Source: Nitrospirota bacterium
GTDB taxonomy: Bacteria > Nitrospirota > Nitrospiria > Nitrospirales > UBA8639
Direction: 5' to 3'
DNA: 64,000 nucleotides
Assembly: GCA_027623995.1 (NCBI GenBank)
Contig: JAQBUF010000008.1
Span: 1-64,000, forward strand
Positions 1-9,917 of the stretch are shown piece after piece. The position numbers and the translations under genes are program-made. Every line of letters starts with the position of its first letter. Positions within the stretch are counted from its first letter, which is position 1. The notes beneath the pieces were generated by a model that saw only the letters and a program-made list of their open reading frames with translations, did no database searches and was not told where the DNA came from.

Positions 1-81
1 AGCCATTTTTGGATTTTGCCAGGTGCGTCAAGAGGTTGTGCGGACTTTTGTGATCCAACTGCCGTTTCTAGGTTGAAGGAA

Positions 82-105
82 GGCAGCATGAGATGCTGCA
101 GCTAC
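82..105 (+). repeat. REP-like palindrome, copy 1
   Basis: A perfect 7-bp stem (GCAGCAT / ATGCTGC) with loop GAG is followed by the tail AGCTAC. The same arrangement recurs at about 58.1-58.6 kb with different stem bases. It lies just downstream of the first minus-strand gene and has no T-run, so it is not a simple terminator. The structure is seen directly; calling it REP-like is inference. Confidence 0.7.
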
Positions 106-115
106 AACGCAAAGA

Positions 116-742
116 TTATTCCAACAAATGCCGCTTATCTTTCATCGCTTCGAGGCGAAAGACGAGATCTTTGACAGGACATTCAGAGCAGGGTTGGGTA
201 GGATTATCAGACCAGGGGATAGTGGAAAATACTTTCACGGCTTTGAGACGACCGTCTTTGAGAAGTTCAATAAACGTAATCGCATCATTCAAGGACTTGG
301 CCTTCCAGGTGACAGAACGAATAGCCTGATGCGGCTGCTTGAGCGGAACGTTGATCATAAACACATTCGGAGCCACTTCTTGCGGAGGTGGTTCCAGTGT
401 TTTGGCCAGCCCTTCCATCATCCCGCAGAGCTTCTTGATGGCTCCCTGAATATCTTCACCCTCGATGTGGAGTTTCCCCACAAACTCTGATTCACATACT
501 CCGAGCAAAGAATCGACCGACGATTGCGGGTCTTCTAACACCGACACGGTCGCCACGGCTTCCTGGACATCTAATGAAGCCAAGGGAATCGACACCAGTG
601 GAGCCTTGTCCTTTTTCCCTTCCACTTTCTCTTCCGCAGCCCAGGCCATCACCGAAACGCTTAGGCCAAGGAACAGAATCAAGCACCAAAGGTTTGCCCA
701 ATTGGCAAACCTTGTTCTCAGAAAGCTAGGTGATCGATCCAT
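116..742 (-). CDS. Exported hypothetical protein
   Basis: I do not recognise a family. The ATG at 742 is preferred over an upstream one because GGAGGGGA lies just ahead of it and the longer frame would overlap the next gene. Residues about 10-36 form a charged start, a hydrophobic stretch and an AWA-A cleavage-like site, so secretion to the periplasm is likely. The rest is soluble, acidic to neutral, with a CGMM segment and two other cysteines near the C-terminus (QPCSECPVKD). It follows the DUF4197 gene by about 16 bases on the same strand, so the two are probably co-transcribed. Confidence 0.6.
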   Translation of the reverse strand: MDRSPSFLRTRFANWANLWCLILFLGLSVSVMAWAAEEKVEGKKDKAPLVSIPLASLDVQEAVATVSVLEDPQSSVDSLLGVCESEFVGKLHIEGEDIQGAIKKLCGMMEGLAKTLEPPPQEVAPNVFMINVPLKQPHQAIRSVTWKAKSLNDAITFIELLKDGRLKAVKVFSTIPWSDNPTQPCSECPVKDLVFRLEAMKDKRHLLE

Positions 743-758
743 CAATTTGTCCCCTCCA

Positions 759-1484
759 TTATTTCTTCGCCCCAAACACATCTTTCAAGAGTTCCGTCAC
801 CCGAGCGCCAGGATCCGTGCGGATCTTTTGCTCTTCCTCGGCTAATACATGAAACAGTCCCTTGAGGCTGTGATCAACCACGTATTGATCAGGATCAAAG
901 GTCAATGACTCCATAAATGGGAGAGAATCATACTTCCCCACCAGTTCACGGTATTGCCTCGTCACGCCGACCTGATTAAACGCGGCTTCGACTTGTGGAC
1001 GAAACATCGCGCTCAGTTTGTCCGTGGTTTTTCCTTGAAAATATTCAGTGGCGGCAGTATCGCTTCCTTTAAGAATACCTTGGGCATCTTCAAACGACAT
1101 GGCTTTGATCGCATCGACAAAGATCGGCTTGGCCAGGGCCGTCGCCTGCTCAGCCCCTCGGTTCATGCTCACAACGAATTCATCCAATTGAGGGCCATAC
1201 CCGACAAATCTTAATGCCTGATCAAGTTTCTGGAGTTGCGCAGGCATGGCAATTTTAATGGCCTCGTTTTGCAGGAAACCATTGGCCGCCCCAGTAAGAT
1301 TCACGGCATTGCCTGCGCCAACTTCCAAGGCCTCTTTTAATCCCGCAATAACCTTGTCTTCGCTGAGTTCAGTTGGGGCAGTCAGACCAAAGGATTTGGC
1401 CTTCTCCATGAAATCGTCAAAAAATCCAAAGCTCTGCGCGGGCATAAGAAAAACTATTCCTGAGAGGAGGATGGCGATATTCAT
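759..1484 (-). CDS. DUF4197 family exported protein
   Basis: A 241-residue protein with a short N-terminal signal sequence ending near QSFGF, followed by an all-helical body. Features typical of DUF4197 are visible: an early glycine/alanine-rich helix (LKEALEVGAGNAV), FLQNEAIKIAMP, MNRGAEQATALAKPIF, FKG/LKGSDTAATEYF and the C-terminal YVVDHSLKGLFHVLAEEE block. The family is secreted and its function is not established. A ribosome site (AAGGAG) lies just upstream of the start. It leads a two-gene minus-strand unit. Confidence 0.8.
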   Translation of the reverse strand: MNIAILLSGIVFLMPAQSFGFFDDFMEKAKSFGLTAPTELSEDKVIAGLKEALEVGAGNAVNLTGAANGFLQNEAIKIAMPAQLQKLDQALRFVGYGPQLDEFVVSMNRGAEQATALAKPIFVDAIKAMSFEDAQGILKGSDTAATEYFQGKTTDKLSAMFRPQVEAAFNQVGVTRQYRELVGKYDSLPFMESLTFDPDQYVVDHSLKGLFHVLAEEEQKIRTDPGARVTELLKDVFGAKK

Positions 1485-1694
1485 AATTGATTGACTCCTT
1501 TATATAAAACTTGGATACCCATACCTCCATTGAACCGTACCCCCGAAGGTTTTGCAAACTGGCACTGTGACCCAGTGCACAGCATTCCGGGACTCGTTTC
1601 CATAAGTTTGCACGTACTCACCCCCCCTTGTTAGGTTCCACAAAATTGATAATAATCCCCCCGTCGGCCTAGACCCTTAGGAGATCCAGGATTC

Positions 1695-2752
1695 ATGAGA
1701 TCCGCCATTTTCGTGTACATCGCCCTCTTAATGCTTGCGGTAAGTGGACCTACTCATGCGGCTTCAACTTTAGGCCACATACATCTGAAAGATGGCAGCC
1801 AACTTCATGGAGAAATTATATCCATGGTCGGTGGAACCCTCAAAGCCAAAGCGAGCTTCAGCCCTGGGGACCCTATACCTATCGCTTGGAGTGAGGTCAC
1901 TGGCCTCACAACAAAAGGTTCCATTGTCCTGGTACTCACTAACGGTGTGACTTTGCACGGCACCGCTCACCCCGGAGAGCCAGGCACCATTCAATTCGCC
2001 ACCGACCTGATTAAAGTTACCATCCCCGCCCTGGTGGAAACGGTCATCGCTATTAATCCACCAGCAAAGAAGCCCGTCCATTACAAGGGCAATATCAACT
2101 TTGACGGATCCCTCACCGCCGGCAATACCGACCTCACACAGGCCAACTTTCTCGGCGAGCTGGTCATACGCGGGGATGTCCTTCGATTATCGTTGCTTGG
2201 ACGATGGAATTATTCCGAAGATTCCGGGTCTATCATTACCCGCAACGCCTTCGGTAACATCAAACTCGACCTGTTCCTCACCAAGCGTTTTTACCTGTTC
2301 ACCAGTGCCCTGTTTGAACAAGACACGTTTCAAGATATTCAACTTCGGACATCTGTTAGTATCGGGCCCGGCTATCAATTTATCATGAAAGATGATTTTT
2401 CCAGTCCCTATTTGCGCAATATGGAACTGGATGGCGAGATCGGTCTAGGGTTTTTTAATGAAGACTTTAAAGTCGCCGCCGATCAACAATTTGTGACTGG
2501 CCGATGGGCCGCGAATTTAGATTGGCCAGTGCCCCCTGATGTCACCATCTTTCATTAACACCAAGGCTTTCCTTCACTGGAAGATTTCACCGATTTTTAC
2601 ATTACCTCGCAACAAGGCATTCGAATCAAAATCATGGGCAATTTTACCACTGGGCTCCAAATGAACTGGCGATATGACAACACGCCTTCGACCGGGAAAA
2701 AAGCATCGGACTTCCAATACCCTTGAACTTCGGCTATAGCTTTGATTCATAA
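1695..2752 (+). pseudogene. DUF481 (YdiY-like) outer-membrane protein, broken
   Basis: The intact part (1695-2558, 287 codons) has a signal peptide ending near THA-A, a beta-rich N-terminal segment and the start of a DUF481 barrel (YKGNINFDGSLTAGNTD, RWNYSEDSG). An in-frame TAA at 2556-2558 stops it, but the same frame then continues with family-like sequence (HQGFPSLEDFTDFYI, GLQMNWRYDNTPS). A second stop at 2724 is avoided by adding one base, which restores LNFGYSFDS and a stop at 2750-2752, a plausible barrel C-terminus. So one nonsense and one single-base lesion separate this from a gene of about 352 codons. Decay and sequencing error are both possible. Confidence 0.75.
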
Positions 2753-2953
2753 ACAATCACAAAAATTGCAGCTTGGGCTCAACAATACAACACGCAAGGA
2801 GGCGGAATGGCGTGTGAGTATAGACGTAACACCACCACAAAATTAGGCTTTCGTTATTTTTCTATAAGCCTGCTATAGTCACACGCCTCTGTTGGGTATA
2901 AGGCGGAGGGTTTAACCGTTACCATTTGATCATATGTTTTGCAGGAGGACATC

Positions 2954-5170
2954 ATGAATCGGGATCGTCAGCTAGGAATTCGAATAGTTCGAAATTGGCT
3001 TGTGGCCATCGTATTGATCGGCGTGACTCAAGGCTGTACTGGCCTTCAGTACGGGGAGCATGTCACCAAATTTGGCCGGCCATTGTCCGATCCCGTGTCT
3101 CCTCCCGTGAGCGTGACGATCGAACCTGGCCAACACACCAGCCCTATCAAGACTCAACAAACCTTCACCGCCGTCGTGAAGGATGCCCAGGGAAAGCCCG
3201 TCTATAGCACCGTCGTCGAATGGATTCTCGCACGGGCAAATGGAGCCGTCGGAGACATCATCGAAGTCGAACAAGATCCATATCTTCGTGCCTTGAAAAT
3301 TGATAACACCTACGCCATTGGCGGAGCCAATAAGCGAGGTGAATCCACCGTCACATTAACCTCCGTGCAAGAAGGTAGCACCCATCTCATCGCAGTCGTC
3401 CAAGATATTAAAAACAAAAGTCAACATAAAGCCTTTGCCGTGATGCACTGGCTGGATGCGGAATGGGATTTTCCCGCTGATGGGGCACAGAAAGTGGGAT
3501 CATCACGAACCTTGGCCACTGCCGTAAGAAAAGCCTCCACGGGCGCGCCTCTTGCTGGATACCAGGTAAAATGGAACGTCACCGCCGGGCCAGAAGCCTA
3601 TTTTGATGAAAGCGGACAAGCCGAAGCCATGACCGAAACAGATGAGCATGGCGTGGCCCGAGTCACCTTATCTCAACGAACCCCAGGCCCCGGCGGTAAT
3701 GCCGTGCATATCAATGTGATCAAACCAGAAACACCAGGACGAGAATGTTGTCCCTCCGTCAGCGGGGTAATTGCCAAAAGCGCGACGAGCACCACCTGGA
3801 TGGCGCCTTCCGTGACATTAGAGCAACAATGCCCGTCGGCGCTGGTGTTAGGTGATGTGGCCGAATTCCCCATCACCCTCACCAATACGTCACAGGTCGA
3901 CGCCAGCCAGATCGTGCTGAAGAGTACCATTCCCGCTGGAATGGAATTTGTCGGATCAAACCCACAAGCGCAGTTGTCAGGAAGTTCTCTGACCTGGAAC
4001 CTCAGCGATGTCCCTGCCCAAACAAGCCAGCAAGTCATCGTTCGAATGAAAGCGATTGCCACTGGAACCCATATGAACGAAGTCCTCGTCCAAGGCAGTG
4101 ATGGAGTGCACAGCCAATCAATATGTACGGTGGCTGTTGGTGAGCCCGTGCTGTCCCTCTCGCAAACATGTCCTTCTAAAGTCAATGTAGGAGATAGCGC
4201 TGAATTCAGTGTTACCGTGGCAAATACAGGGACAGGAGAAGCCACAAATGTCCAAATCACCGATGTGGTGCCCAGCGGCATGACACATACTTCTGGTCAG
4301 CCCGAAGTCACTCGGCAAATCGGCGTCTTGCCCGCAGGGTCAACCGTCACCGAAGTCTTTTCCTTCTCAGCAACTAAAACTGGAAGTGCCTCAAATATGG
4401 CACGAGTCACCGGCGGGAAAAATTTGAGCGAACAAACCAGTTGTGATGTCGCTATCGAGAAACCCAGTATTGCCATAAAAAAGACTGGTCCCGAAAATCG
4501 CTTTCTCGGAACGATGGCAACGTACACCATCGAAATCAGTAACCCAGGTAGCGCCCCAACCACCGGGGTCGTCGTTCAAGATACCCTACCCCCTGGGTTG
4601 ACCTTTGAAAGCGCGAATCCTCCAGGGAATCACCTCCCCAAGACCAACACCGTTTCATGGAACCTTGGGGTCATCGCACCTGGAGAAACCACGACATTGA
4701 AGGTCACCGGACGGGCAGCGTCCGAAGGTCGACATTGCAATATTGCTATAGTCAACACGGAACGAGGACTTCAGGAACAGGCCGAAGCATGCACCACGAT
4801 AGAAGGTGTAGCCGCCCTTCGCCTAGAAGTCACGGACAACCAGGATCCCGTGGAGCTTGGCACACAGACCACGTATTCCATTGTCGTGACGAACCAAGGA
4901 ACGGCCAATGCCACGAACATTAAAATCGCAGCGACGGTCCCAGAGGGAATGGAGTATGTTTCCTCTACAGGATCGACCGCCAGACTCGTGGTCGTGGGAA
5001 AACTGGTAGATTTCGACCCCGTTCCAGTTCTCAAACCGAAAGACAGCCTCACCTTTACCGTGACAGCCAAAGGGGTCCAGTCTGGTGATCTCCGCTTCCG
5101 AGTGGAAATGAATGCTGACCAACTCACCAGCCCGGTGCTTGAAGAAGAAAGTACGAAGTTGTATCAATAA
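2954..5170 (+). CDS. Lipoprotein with Ig-like and DUF11 repeat domains
   Basis: The start at 2954 has AGGAGG eleven bases upstream; an earlier TTG at 2939 is less likely. The N-terminus (residues about 12-28) is a hydrophobic signal ending in the lipobox-like GVTQGC. Two Ig-like/invasin-type segments (VSVTIEPG..., YQVKWNVTAG...) are followed by four DUF11-type repeats, each starting with a GD/GT-x-x-x-(Y/F) strand and containing (V/T)xN(T/P/Q)G and (I/V)P.GM or LPPGL. DUF11 repeats occur in large surface proteins. A cell-envelope structural or adhesive role is inferred. A strong terminator follows. Confidence 0.8.
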   Translation: MNRDRQLGIRIVRNWLVAIVLIGVTQGCTGLQYGEHVTKFGRPLSDPVSPPVSVTIEPGQHTSPIKTQQTFTAVVKDAQGKPVYSTVVEWILARANGAVGDIIEVEQDPYLRALKIDNTYAIGGANKRGESTVTLTSVQEGSTHLIAVVQDIKNKSQHKAFAVMHWLDAEWDFPADGAQKVGSSRTLATAVRKASTGAPLAGYQVKWNVTAGPEAYFDESGQAEAMTETDEHGVARVTLSQRTPGPGGNAVHINVIKPETPGRECCPSVSGVIAKSATSTTWMAPSVTLEQQCPSALVLGDVAEFPITLTNTSQVDASQIVLKSTIPAGMEFVGSNPQAQLSGSSLTWNLSDVPAQTSQQVIVRMKAIATGTHMNEVLVQGSDGVHSQSICTVAVGEPVLSLSQTCPSKVNVGDSAEFSVTVANTGTGEATNVQITDVVPSGMTHTSGQPEVTRQIGVLPAGSTVTEVFSFSATKTGSASNMARVTGGKNLSEQTSCDVAIEKPSIAIKKTGPENRFLGTMATYTIEISNPGSAPTTGVVVQDTLPPGLTFESANPPGNHLPKTNTVSWNLGVIAPGETTTLKVTGRAASEGRHCNIAIVNTERGLQEQAEACTTIEGVAALRLEVTDNQDPVELGTQTTYSIVVTNQGTANATNIKIAATVPEGMEYVSSTGSTARLVVVGKLVDFDPVPVLKPKDSLTFTVTAKGVQSGDLRFRVEMNADQLTSPVLEEESTKLYQ

Positions 5171-5242
5171 AATACGTTTGAGCTAGACGAGAGGGACAAG
5201 CACTTTTTCTTTCGCCACTCTTAAACATTTGAAGATGAAAAT

Positions 5243-5296
5243 GGGGTTGCTGTTTGGCCTGCACATTATTGAGGCTCAAACCAACCCCCTTTTTTC
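5243..5296 (+). terminator. Rho-independent terminator
   Basis: GGGGTT and GTTTG segments pair with CAAAC and AACCCC around a CCT/AGG inner stem, and the hairpin is followed by six T's. It closes the DUF11 lipoprotein gene. Confidence 0.75.
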
Positions 5297-5391
5297 TCAC
5301 TTCCATTTCATTCGCTCGGGTAGTGTCATCTATGGTAAGTAGATATTCGATGAAGATCTAGAACGTCCTCCTCCCTAGGCCAATACGACCA

Positions 5392-7671
5392 ATGAATATT
5401 TCTCAACCCCACAACGCTTCCCGATCTTTCTGGCACCTTTTCTTTTTTGTCTTGATTCTGTTTTTACTTCTCCAGCAAGGGCAACGTGGGTTTCTTTTTT
5501 CAGAAGCCCTCACCATAGAAGTCCCTGACCTGGAAATCCTCCTTAAAACCGCGATGACCGGCTTTCGAGCGGATGCGATTGTTTCAACATTGGCTGTAGG
5601 ATTCGCCGCCCTCCTCGCGTGGTGTTACCTTGCCCTGCGCAATGGCTGGTCAGACGCCAGACGAATGTTGAGAGATCCCGACAGCTTCAGAGGCGCATTC
5701 CGAACCTCAAGTTGGATGGTTGGTGGGGCCTTGATGCTGGTGCTCATGGTGGATATGGGTTACTACCACTATGCGCATACCCATTTGGATTTTGTATTTT
5801 TTGAGTTTATCGAAGACCTGATATTCCCACGCGAACAGTCTGGGGTCGTGACAGAAAACACGCCGGCTCCCAACCAAGCCCTTCAACAAACTGGAGCAGA
5901 GCTTCAGGAAATTAAAAAGTGGTCTTGGATCGTCGCTGGATTTTTTGGCGTAGAAATTTTGTTAACGCTGGGTTGGTGGATTGGCTTTCGCACTCTGCTT
6001 TCGCCCCTGTTCACGCGGTGCCATTCCCTTTCGCCCACCATGACCAGATATTTCTTGGTCCTTTGTCTGACCGGCGGACTCATGGGATTCAACTGGTATG
6101 GTCCATGGGGCATTCAGCGGGCGAACATTACCAACTCGGTCTACTACATGTTAGCGCAAAATCCTCTCTGGCATGCAGGAGAAGTCGGCATTGGGTCAGT
6201 CTTCTATCGATTGAGCGGGGCAACAGCAGGGATCGTCAGCACGATGCCGATGAAGGAGGCCGTGATCGTCAGCCAGAGTGCCCTTGGCCACCCTGAACAA
6301 TTCCTCAATCCTCAATATCCTCTTCTTCGACATACCGCGCCACAGGAAAATAGCATCAAATTCAAGAAGCCCGTCAATGTCTTACTGCTGTTCGTCGAAG
6401 GCTTGGACCGACGTTACCTGGGGCAAGCGATCAATGTAAATAATCCAAGTGATTTGCGGCAGACATTTTTCAACAACCCTCCGCCTACCCCTGAAAACAA
6501 AGCCAATGCCAACACCTCATCAGAACATATTCGATTAACACCGTTCCTCGACCGCCTTGGCACCGAAAGTATTTATTTCGACAGATTTTTTTCCAACGGG
6601 GACATGACCGCCCGCGCGTTATTTTCTACCCTCTGCTCCTATTATCCTCGTCGAGGGTGGGCCGTCATGCGAGCTCGGTATACGCATGAATTTTTGTGCT
6701 TCCCGGAAGTCCTAAAACAGGCTGGCTATTGGACTGAAATGGTGGTCGGACAAAATCGCGATCGCAACTACGACCACATTGCCTTATTCCTCGCAAGGAA
6801 TGGCATTCACCAATTTTTAGACGAAAATAGTTTTCCTCCTGATGCTCAAAAACTCGGCTTAGGCCTCACCGATGAATCGCTATTTGATTTCGTGTATGAG
6901 CGAGTGAAGGATTTGCGAAAAGAATCGAGGCCATATTTCCTTTCCACGCTGACCGTAGGTACGCATCACCCCTATCAATTCCCCATGGTTCATCCTGACC
7001 TTGAAGTCCTACAGAAACATCCCGACCAATATGTTCCCGCCTTGAGGTATTTGGACCTGGCTTTGGAAAGATTCTTTGCAAAGATGCAAAAAGAAGATCT
7101 CTTTAAAGACACGATGGTTTTGGTCCTAGGAGACCATGGCCGTCATGAGGGCATTGGCGGAAGTGACCCTGCTGCGCGCGGAAGCCACTTTTTGGTTCCG
7201 TTCTATATCTGGATCGACCCATCACTGGAATCCGACGTTCCCACTCGATCCAAAGTCATTTCCCACATCGCCAGCCAAGTGGATATTGGCCCGACCATCT
7301 TAGCCATGAACAATCTCACCCCAGCTATGGCTCCTTTCTTGGGACAAGATTTGAGTTGTGCCTTCCATACCGATTGTTTGGCGAATAATATCGCCTTCGT
7401 CAGCGGGGCACACGATGATGCCATTGGCATCGTCAATCAAGATTTCATGTGGCTGTATCGCTTCAAAGTCAAAACCTTCTTTCGGACAAGCCTTGATGGA
7501 CAACATCCTGAACAAGACCCCGTGTTTTCTGAGTTGGCACCAGAATTAAGCGACATCAACTCCCCACTCTATAAGATTCGCCAACAGATGTTCGGACTGT
7601 ATGTCAGCTCGAATGTCTTACTTGAAGAAGGACAGATTTGGTCCAAAAAAGAGTTTGCCAAAGAGTTCTGA
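5392..7671 (+). CDS. LtaS/MdoB-like membrane sulfatase (phosphoglycerol transferase family)
   Basis: The N-terminal 230 residues contain about five membrane segments (roughly 14-33, 57-80, 105-125, 170-192, 215-230). A periplasmic alkaline-phosphatase-like sulfatase domain follows. Visible landmarks are GDMTARALF with a candidate nucleophile Thr near 406, GTHHPY, GDHGRHEG near 580-587 (metal binding) and RGSHFLVPFYIW. Members transfer phosphoglycerol or phosphoethanolamine to glycans or lipids outside the inner membrane. The substrate here cannot be told. The length (759) is within the family range. A methyltransferase gene follows after 226 bases. Confidence 0.8.
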   Translation: MNISQPHNASRSFWHLFFFVLILFLLLQQGQRGFLFSEALTIEVPDLEILLKTAMTGFRADAIVSTLAVGFAALLAWCYLALRNGWSDARRMLRDPDSFRGAFRTSSWMVGGALMLVLMVDMGYYHYAHTHLDFVFFEFIEDLIFPREQSGVVTENTPAPNQALQQTGAELQEIKKWSWIVAGFFGVEILLTLGWWIGFRTLLSPLFTRCHSLSPTMTRYFLVLCLTGGLMGFNWYGPWGIQRANITNSVYYMLAQNPLWHAGEVGIGSVFYRLSGATAGIVSTMPMKEAVIVSQSALGHPEQFLNPQYPLLRHTAPQENSIKFKKPVNVLLLFVEGLDRRYLGQAINVNNPSDLRQTFFNNPPPTPENKANANTSSEHIRLTPFLDRLGTESIYFDRFFSNGDMTARALFSTLCSYYPRRGWAVMRARYTHEFLCFPEVLKQAGYWTEMVVGQNRDRNYDHIALFLARNGIHQFLDENSFPPDAQKLGLGLTDESLFDFVYERVKDLRKESRPYFLSTLTVGTHHPYQFPMVHPDLEVLQKHPDQYVPALRYLDLALERFFAKMQKEDLFKDTMVLVLGDHGRHEGIGGSDPAARGSHFLVPFYIWIDPSLESDVPTRSKVISHIASQVDIGPTILAMNNLTPAMAPFLGQDLSCAFHTDCLANNIAFVSGAHDDAIGIVNQDFMWLYRFKVKTFFRTSLDGQHPEQDPVFSELAPELSDINSPLYKIRQQMFGLYVSSNVLLEEGQIWSKKEFAKEF

Positions 7672-7897
7672 CAAAAAGTTATTCAACGGATAACGCGCAC
7701 GGCTCATGGGGAAATTTTTCTTGACCCGTGCCAACGCACAACATCATTTTTAGGATTCTCATCGAATCTAATCAACCGAACTTGCGGTCACGGACGCCAA
7801 TAACTACAGTGCCCCTGAGTGGTATCCAGACAATCTGGAATCACAAATTTCTCACGATGAGACTTTCCATTTTCACCGATAACCCAGGCATCCAAAT

Positions 7898-8614
7898 ATG
7901 AGCTGCATGATATGTCACAACCCGTCGCCTGAGTTTTTATTCAAAGCCAAAGGCTTTGATATCCATCGATGCCCCAACTGCCTATTGGACTTTACCCACC
8001 CATTGCCACCAGAAGAATCGGTCACGAATGCCTATCAGCACGAAACTCCAGTCGAACGCACGACATTCAATCAGTTCCGTAAAACGCTGAAATGCAAAAC
8101 TCGACTGAGGGCTATTTCCAAGCTGGCGCAAGTTCACGGACGGGTCCTAGACATCGGTTGCTCTGAAGGGGATTGGGGAGGAGCGGTAGAAGGGAAACCC
8201 GAATGGGCATATATGGGCCTTGAGCTCCATAATGGATTATGTCGCTATGCCCAAGCTCGAGGGCTAAACGTGGTGCAAGGAACCCTGGCTAGTCAAAATT
8301 TCCCCAACGAAGAATTTGCTTTAGTCACCATGACGCATGTCTTGGAACATTTGCATGACCCGCGTGGGACGTTGCTGGAAATTTCTAGGGTGTTAAAGCC
8401 TTCGGGCTTAGTGGTTCTTGAGGTCCCCGATAATAGTCATCCAAAATCTGAACGTAAAAAGAAGCAGGGACGATGGTATGGACCACCGGCCCACCTCTGG
8501 TATTTTTCCCAAGACAATCTTCATCGCTTACTCAACGATCTCGGGTTTACTCCTCTTTTGAGTAAGCAAACGATTTTGAAACCTTATGTTTGGGTGGTGG
8601 CCAGGAAAAATTAA
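7898..8614 (+). CDS. Class I SAM-dependent methyltransferase with N-terminal zinc-ribbon-like motif
   Basis: Residues 3-28 carry two CxxC pairs (CMIC, CPNC), a likely zinc-binding knuckle. The Rossmann methyltransferase fold follows: motif I LDIGCSEGDWG at about 85-95, an acidic strand end (LELHNGL), and HVLEHLHDP at about 150, a feature of the Methyltransf_11/23 group. YGPPAHLWYFS in the C-terminal third is seen in methyltransferases acting on sugars or lipids in surface-polymer clusters, but the substrate is unknown. No strong ribosome site is visible before the ATG. Confidence 0.8.
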   Translation: MSCMICHNPSPEFLFKAKGFDIHRCPNCLLDFTHPLPPEESVTNAYQHETPVERTTFNQFRKTLKCKTRLRAISKLAQVHGRVLDIGCSEGDWGGAVEGKPEWAYMGLELHNGLCRYAQARGLNVVQGTLASQNFPNEEFALVTMTHVLEHLHDPRGTLLEISRVLKPSGLVVLEVPDNSHPKSERKKKQGRWYGPPAHLWYFSQDNLHRLLNDLGFTPLLSKQTILKPYVWVVARKN

Positions 8615-8664
8615 TATCGGTTCCACCTCGTCGGTTTTGATTTTTTTAGGGAGTGATTAATTTA

Positions 8665-8860
8665 TAGCGGGGTTTCGCCCCCGCCGACGAGGTCCTTTTG
8701 TTTCGGCAAAAGGACCCAAAACCATTTCTGCCCGTCTCCGGCCCCAAGGGGGTCCCTCCGCCTACGCCCCGAATAAGATGGCGAGAGAACTCGCTGCGCT
8801 CAAACAGCTCTCGCCAAAAAGTCGATTCGGGGTTCCGGCTCCGCCGCATCCGAAGGCTGG
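8665..8860 (+). repeat. Dispersed repeat, copy A
   Basis: A GC-rich stretch beginning GCGGGGTTTCGCCCC, passing through a CCTTTTGTTTCGGCAAAAGG palindrome and ACTCGCTGCGCTCAAACAG. Copy B at 8972-9168 is the same unit in reverse orientation, so A and B form an imperfect inverted pair. The short open frames that cross it on both strands are products of its composition, not genes. Confidence 0.75.
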
Positions 8861-8971
8861 ATACCACAAAATGGAAAACCTTCAAAACACAACTCCAGCT
8901 TTTTCGATAGAACAATTCGCTCCAAACCAATTGGCCTCATTCGTTCAAAAATATGTTGTCCTCTTCTGCCT

Positions 8972-9168
8972 CCTGCCTTCGTGCGCGGCTGGGCCGGCAC
9001 CCCGAATCCTCCCTCTTTGGTGAAGACTGTTTGAGCGGAGCGAGTTTCTGAGCCATCTTGATTCGGGGTGGTGGACCAGTTCCCCGTAGTTCCGCGCACG
9101 GGCAAAAATGGTTTTGCCTCCTTTTGCCGAAACAAAAGGAGGTCGTCTGCAGGGGCGAAACCCTGCAT
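8972..9168 (-). repeat. Dispersed repeat, copy B (inverted)
   Basis: Read on the minus strand from 9168, it follows copy A closely: GCAGGGTTTCGCCCC, the same CCTTTTGTTTCGGCAAAAGG palindrome, CAAAACCATTTTTGCCCG and ACTCGCTCCGCTCAAACAG, then the GATTCGGGGTGCCGG end. Spacing and order match copy A with scattered substitutions. Confidence 0.75.
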
Positions 9169-9207
9169 CTTTCAAGCCTAAAAAGGGAAGCGTCTCCTTT
9201 TCAGCAT

Positions 9208-9305
9208 CGAATTAAGATGGCTCAGGAACTCGCTCCGCTCAAACAGTCTTCGCCAGAATAGTCGAATTTGGTCTCGCGCCGAAGCCGCGCCCAACGCAGG
9301 GGAGA
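9208..9305 (+). repeat. Dispersed repeat, partial copy C
   Basis: Repeats only the second half of the unit (AAGATGGCTCAGGAACTCGC, CCGCTCAAACAGTCTTCGCC, then a diverged GC-rich end), in the same orientation as copy A. With A and B this fills most of the 900-base gap between the methyltransferase and the SWIM gene; the rest of that gap is AT-rich with no gene I can support. Confidence 0.65.
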
Positions 9306-9514
9306 TACTACTGGGAAAAAACCCAGTTGTCATATTTTTGGAAACCCTATTAAAAAACAATACTCATCTTTGCCCTCAACTCATGTAGCCCAAAAAGGGA
9401 AGCCTCCCCCTTATTTCATCTTTCTCTTCAACATTCTTCAAATTTGAAACAGCATCCAACTTTTTATGCAAGGGATTCTAAGATAGTGTAAACTCCATTC
9501 ATATTTTTAAACAT

Positions 9515-9907
9515 TTGGGTAACACAGTGGAATCAAAGTTATATTTTCTCAATAGTGACGATAATCCAAACCCAGAAAATTACGTCAAATTACTGGTACA
9601 AGGTTCCGCTGCCGAACCGTATGAGGTGAAGTTTTGGCTCCGAGGGAACAACCTTACCGGGCATTGCAGCTGTCCTGCTGGCATGAATGGACAATATTGC
9701 AAACATCGTTTTCGTGTCTTAGATGGAAATATTGAAGGGGTAGTGAGCGAAAACATTGAAGAAATTGCAAAGGTTCAGAGCTGGTTACGTGGCACTGATG
9801 TTGAAGAAGCTTTGATAGAGGTTCGTGAAGCGGAAGCTGCAGCTGAGGTTGCAAAACGACGGCTATCCGCTTTAAAAAAGAAACTCGCTCGCAAATTGCT
9901 GGATTAA
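9515..9907 (+). CDS. Small SWIM zinc-finger-like protein
   Basis: The protein (about 130 residues) carries CSCPAGMNGQYCKH at about residues 51-64, which fits the SWIM pattern CxC...CxH, a zinc-binding motif linked to DNA or protein binding. The C-terminal half is a charged helix rich in Ala, Glu and Arg, ending in a lysine/arginine-rich tail (coiled-coil-like). No ATG is available: it begins at TTG 9515 or GTG 9527, both with weak ribosome sites, so the start is uncertain. It stands just after the repeat block, which suggests an accessory location. Confidence 0.6.
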   Translation: MGNTVESKLYFLNSDDNPNPENYVKLLVQGSAAEPYEVKFWLRGNNLTGHCSCPAGMNGQYCKHRFRVLDGNIEGVVSENIEEIAKVQSWLRGTDVEEALIEVREAEAAAEVAKRRLSALKKKLARKLLD

Positions 9908-9917
9908 GATATAACCA

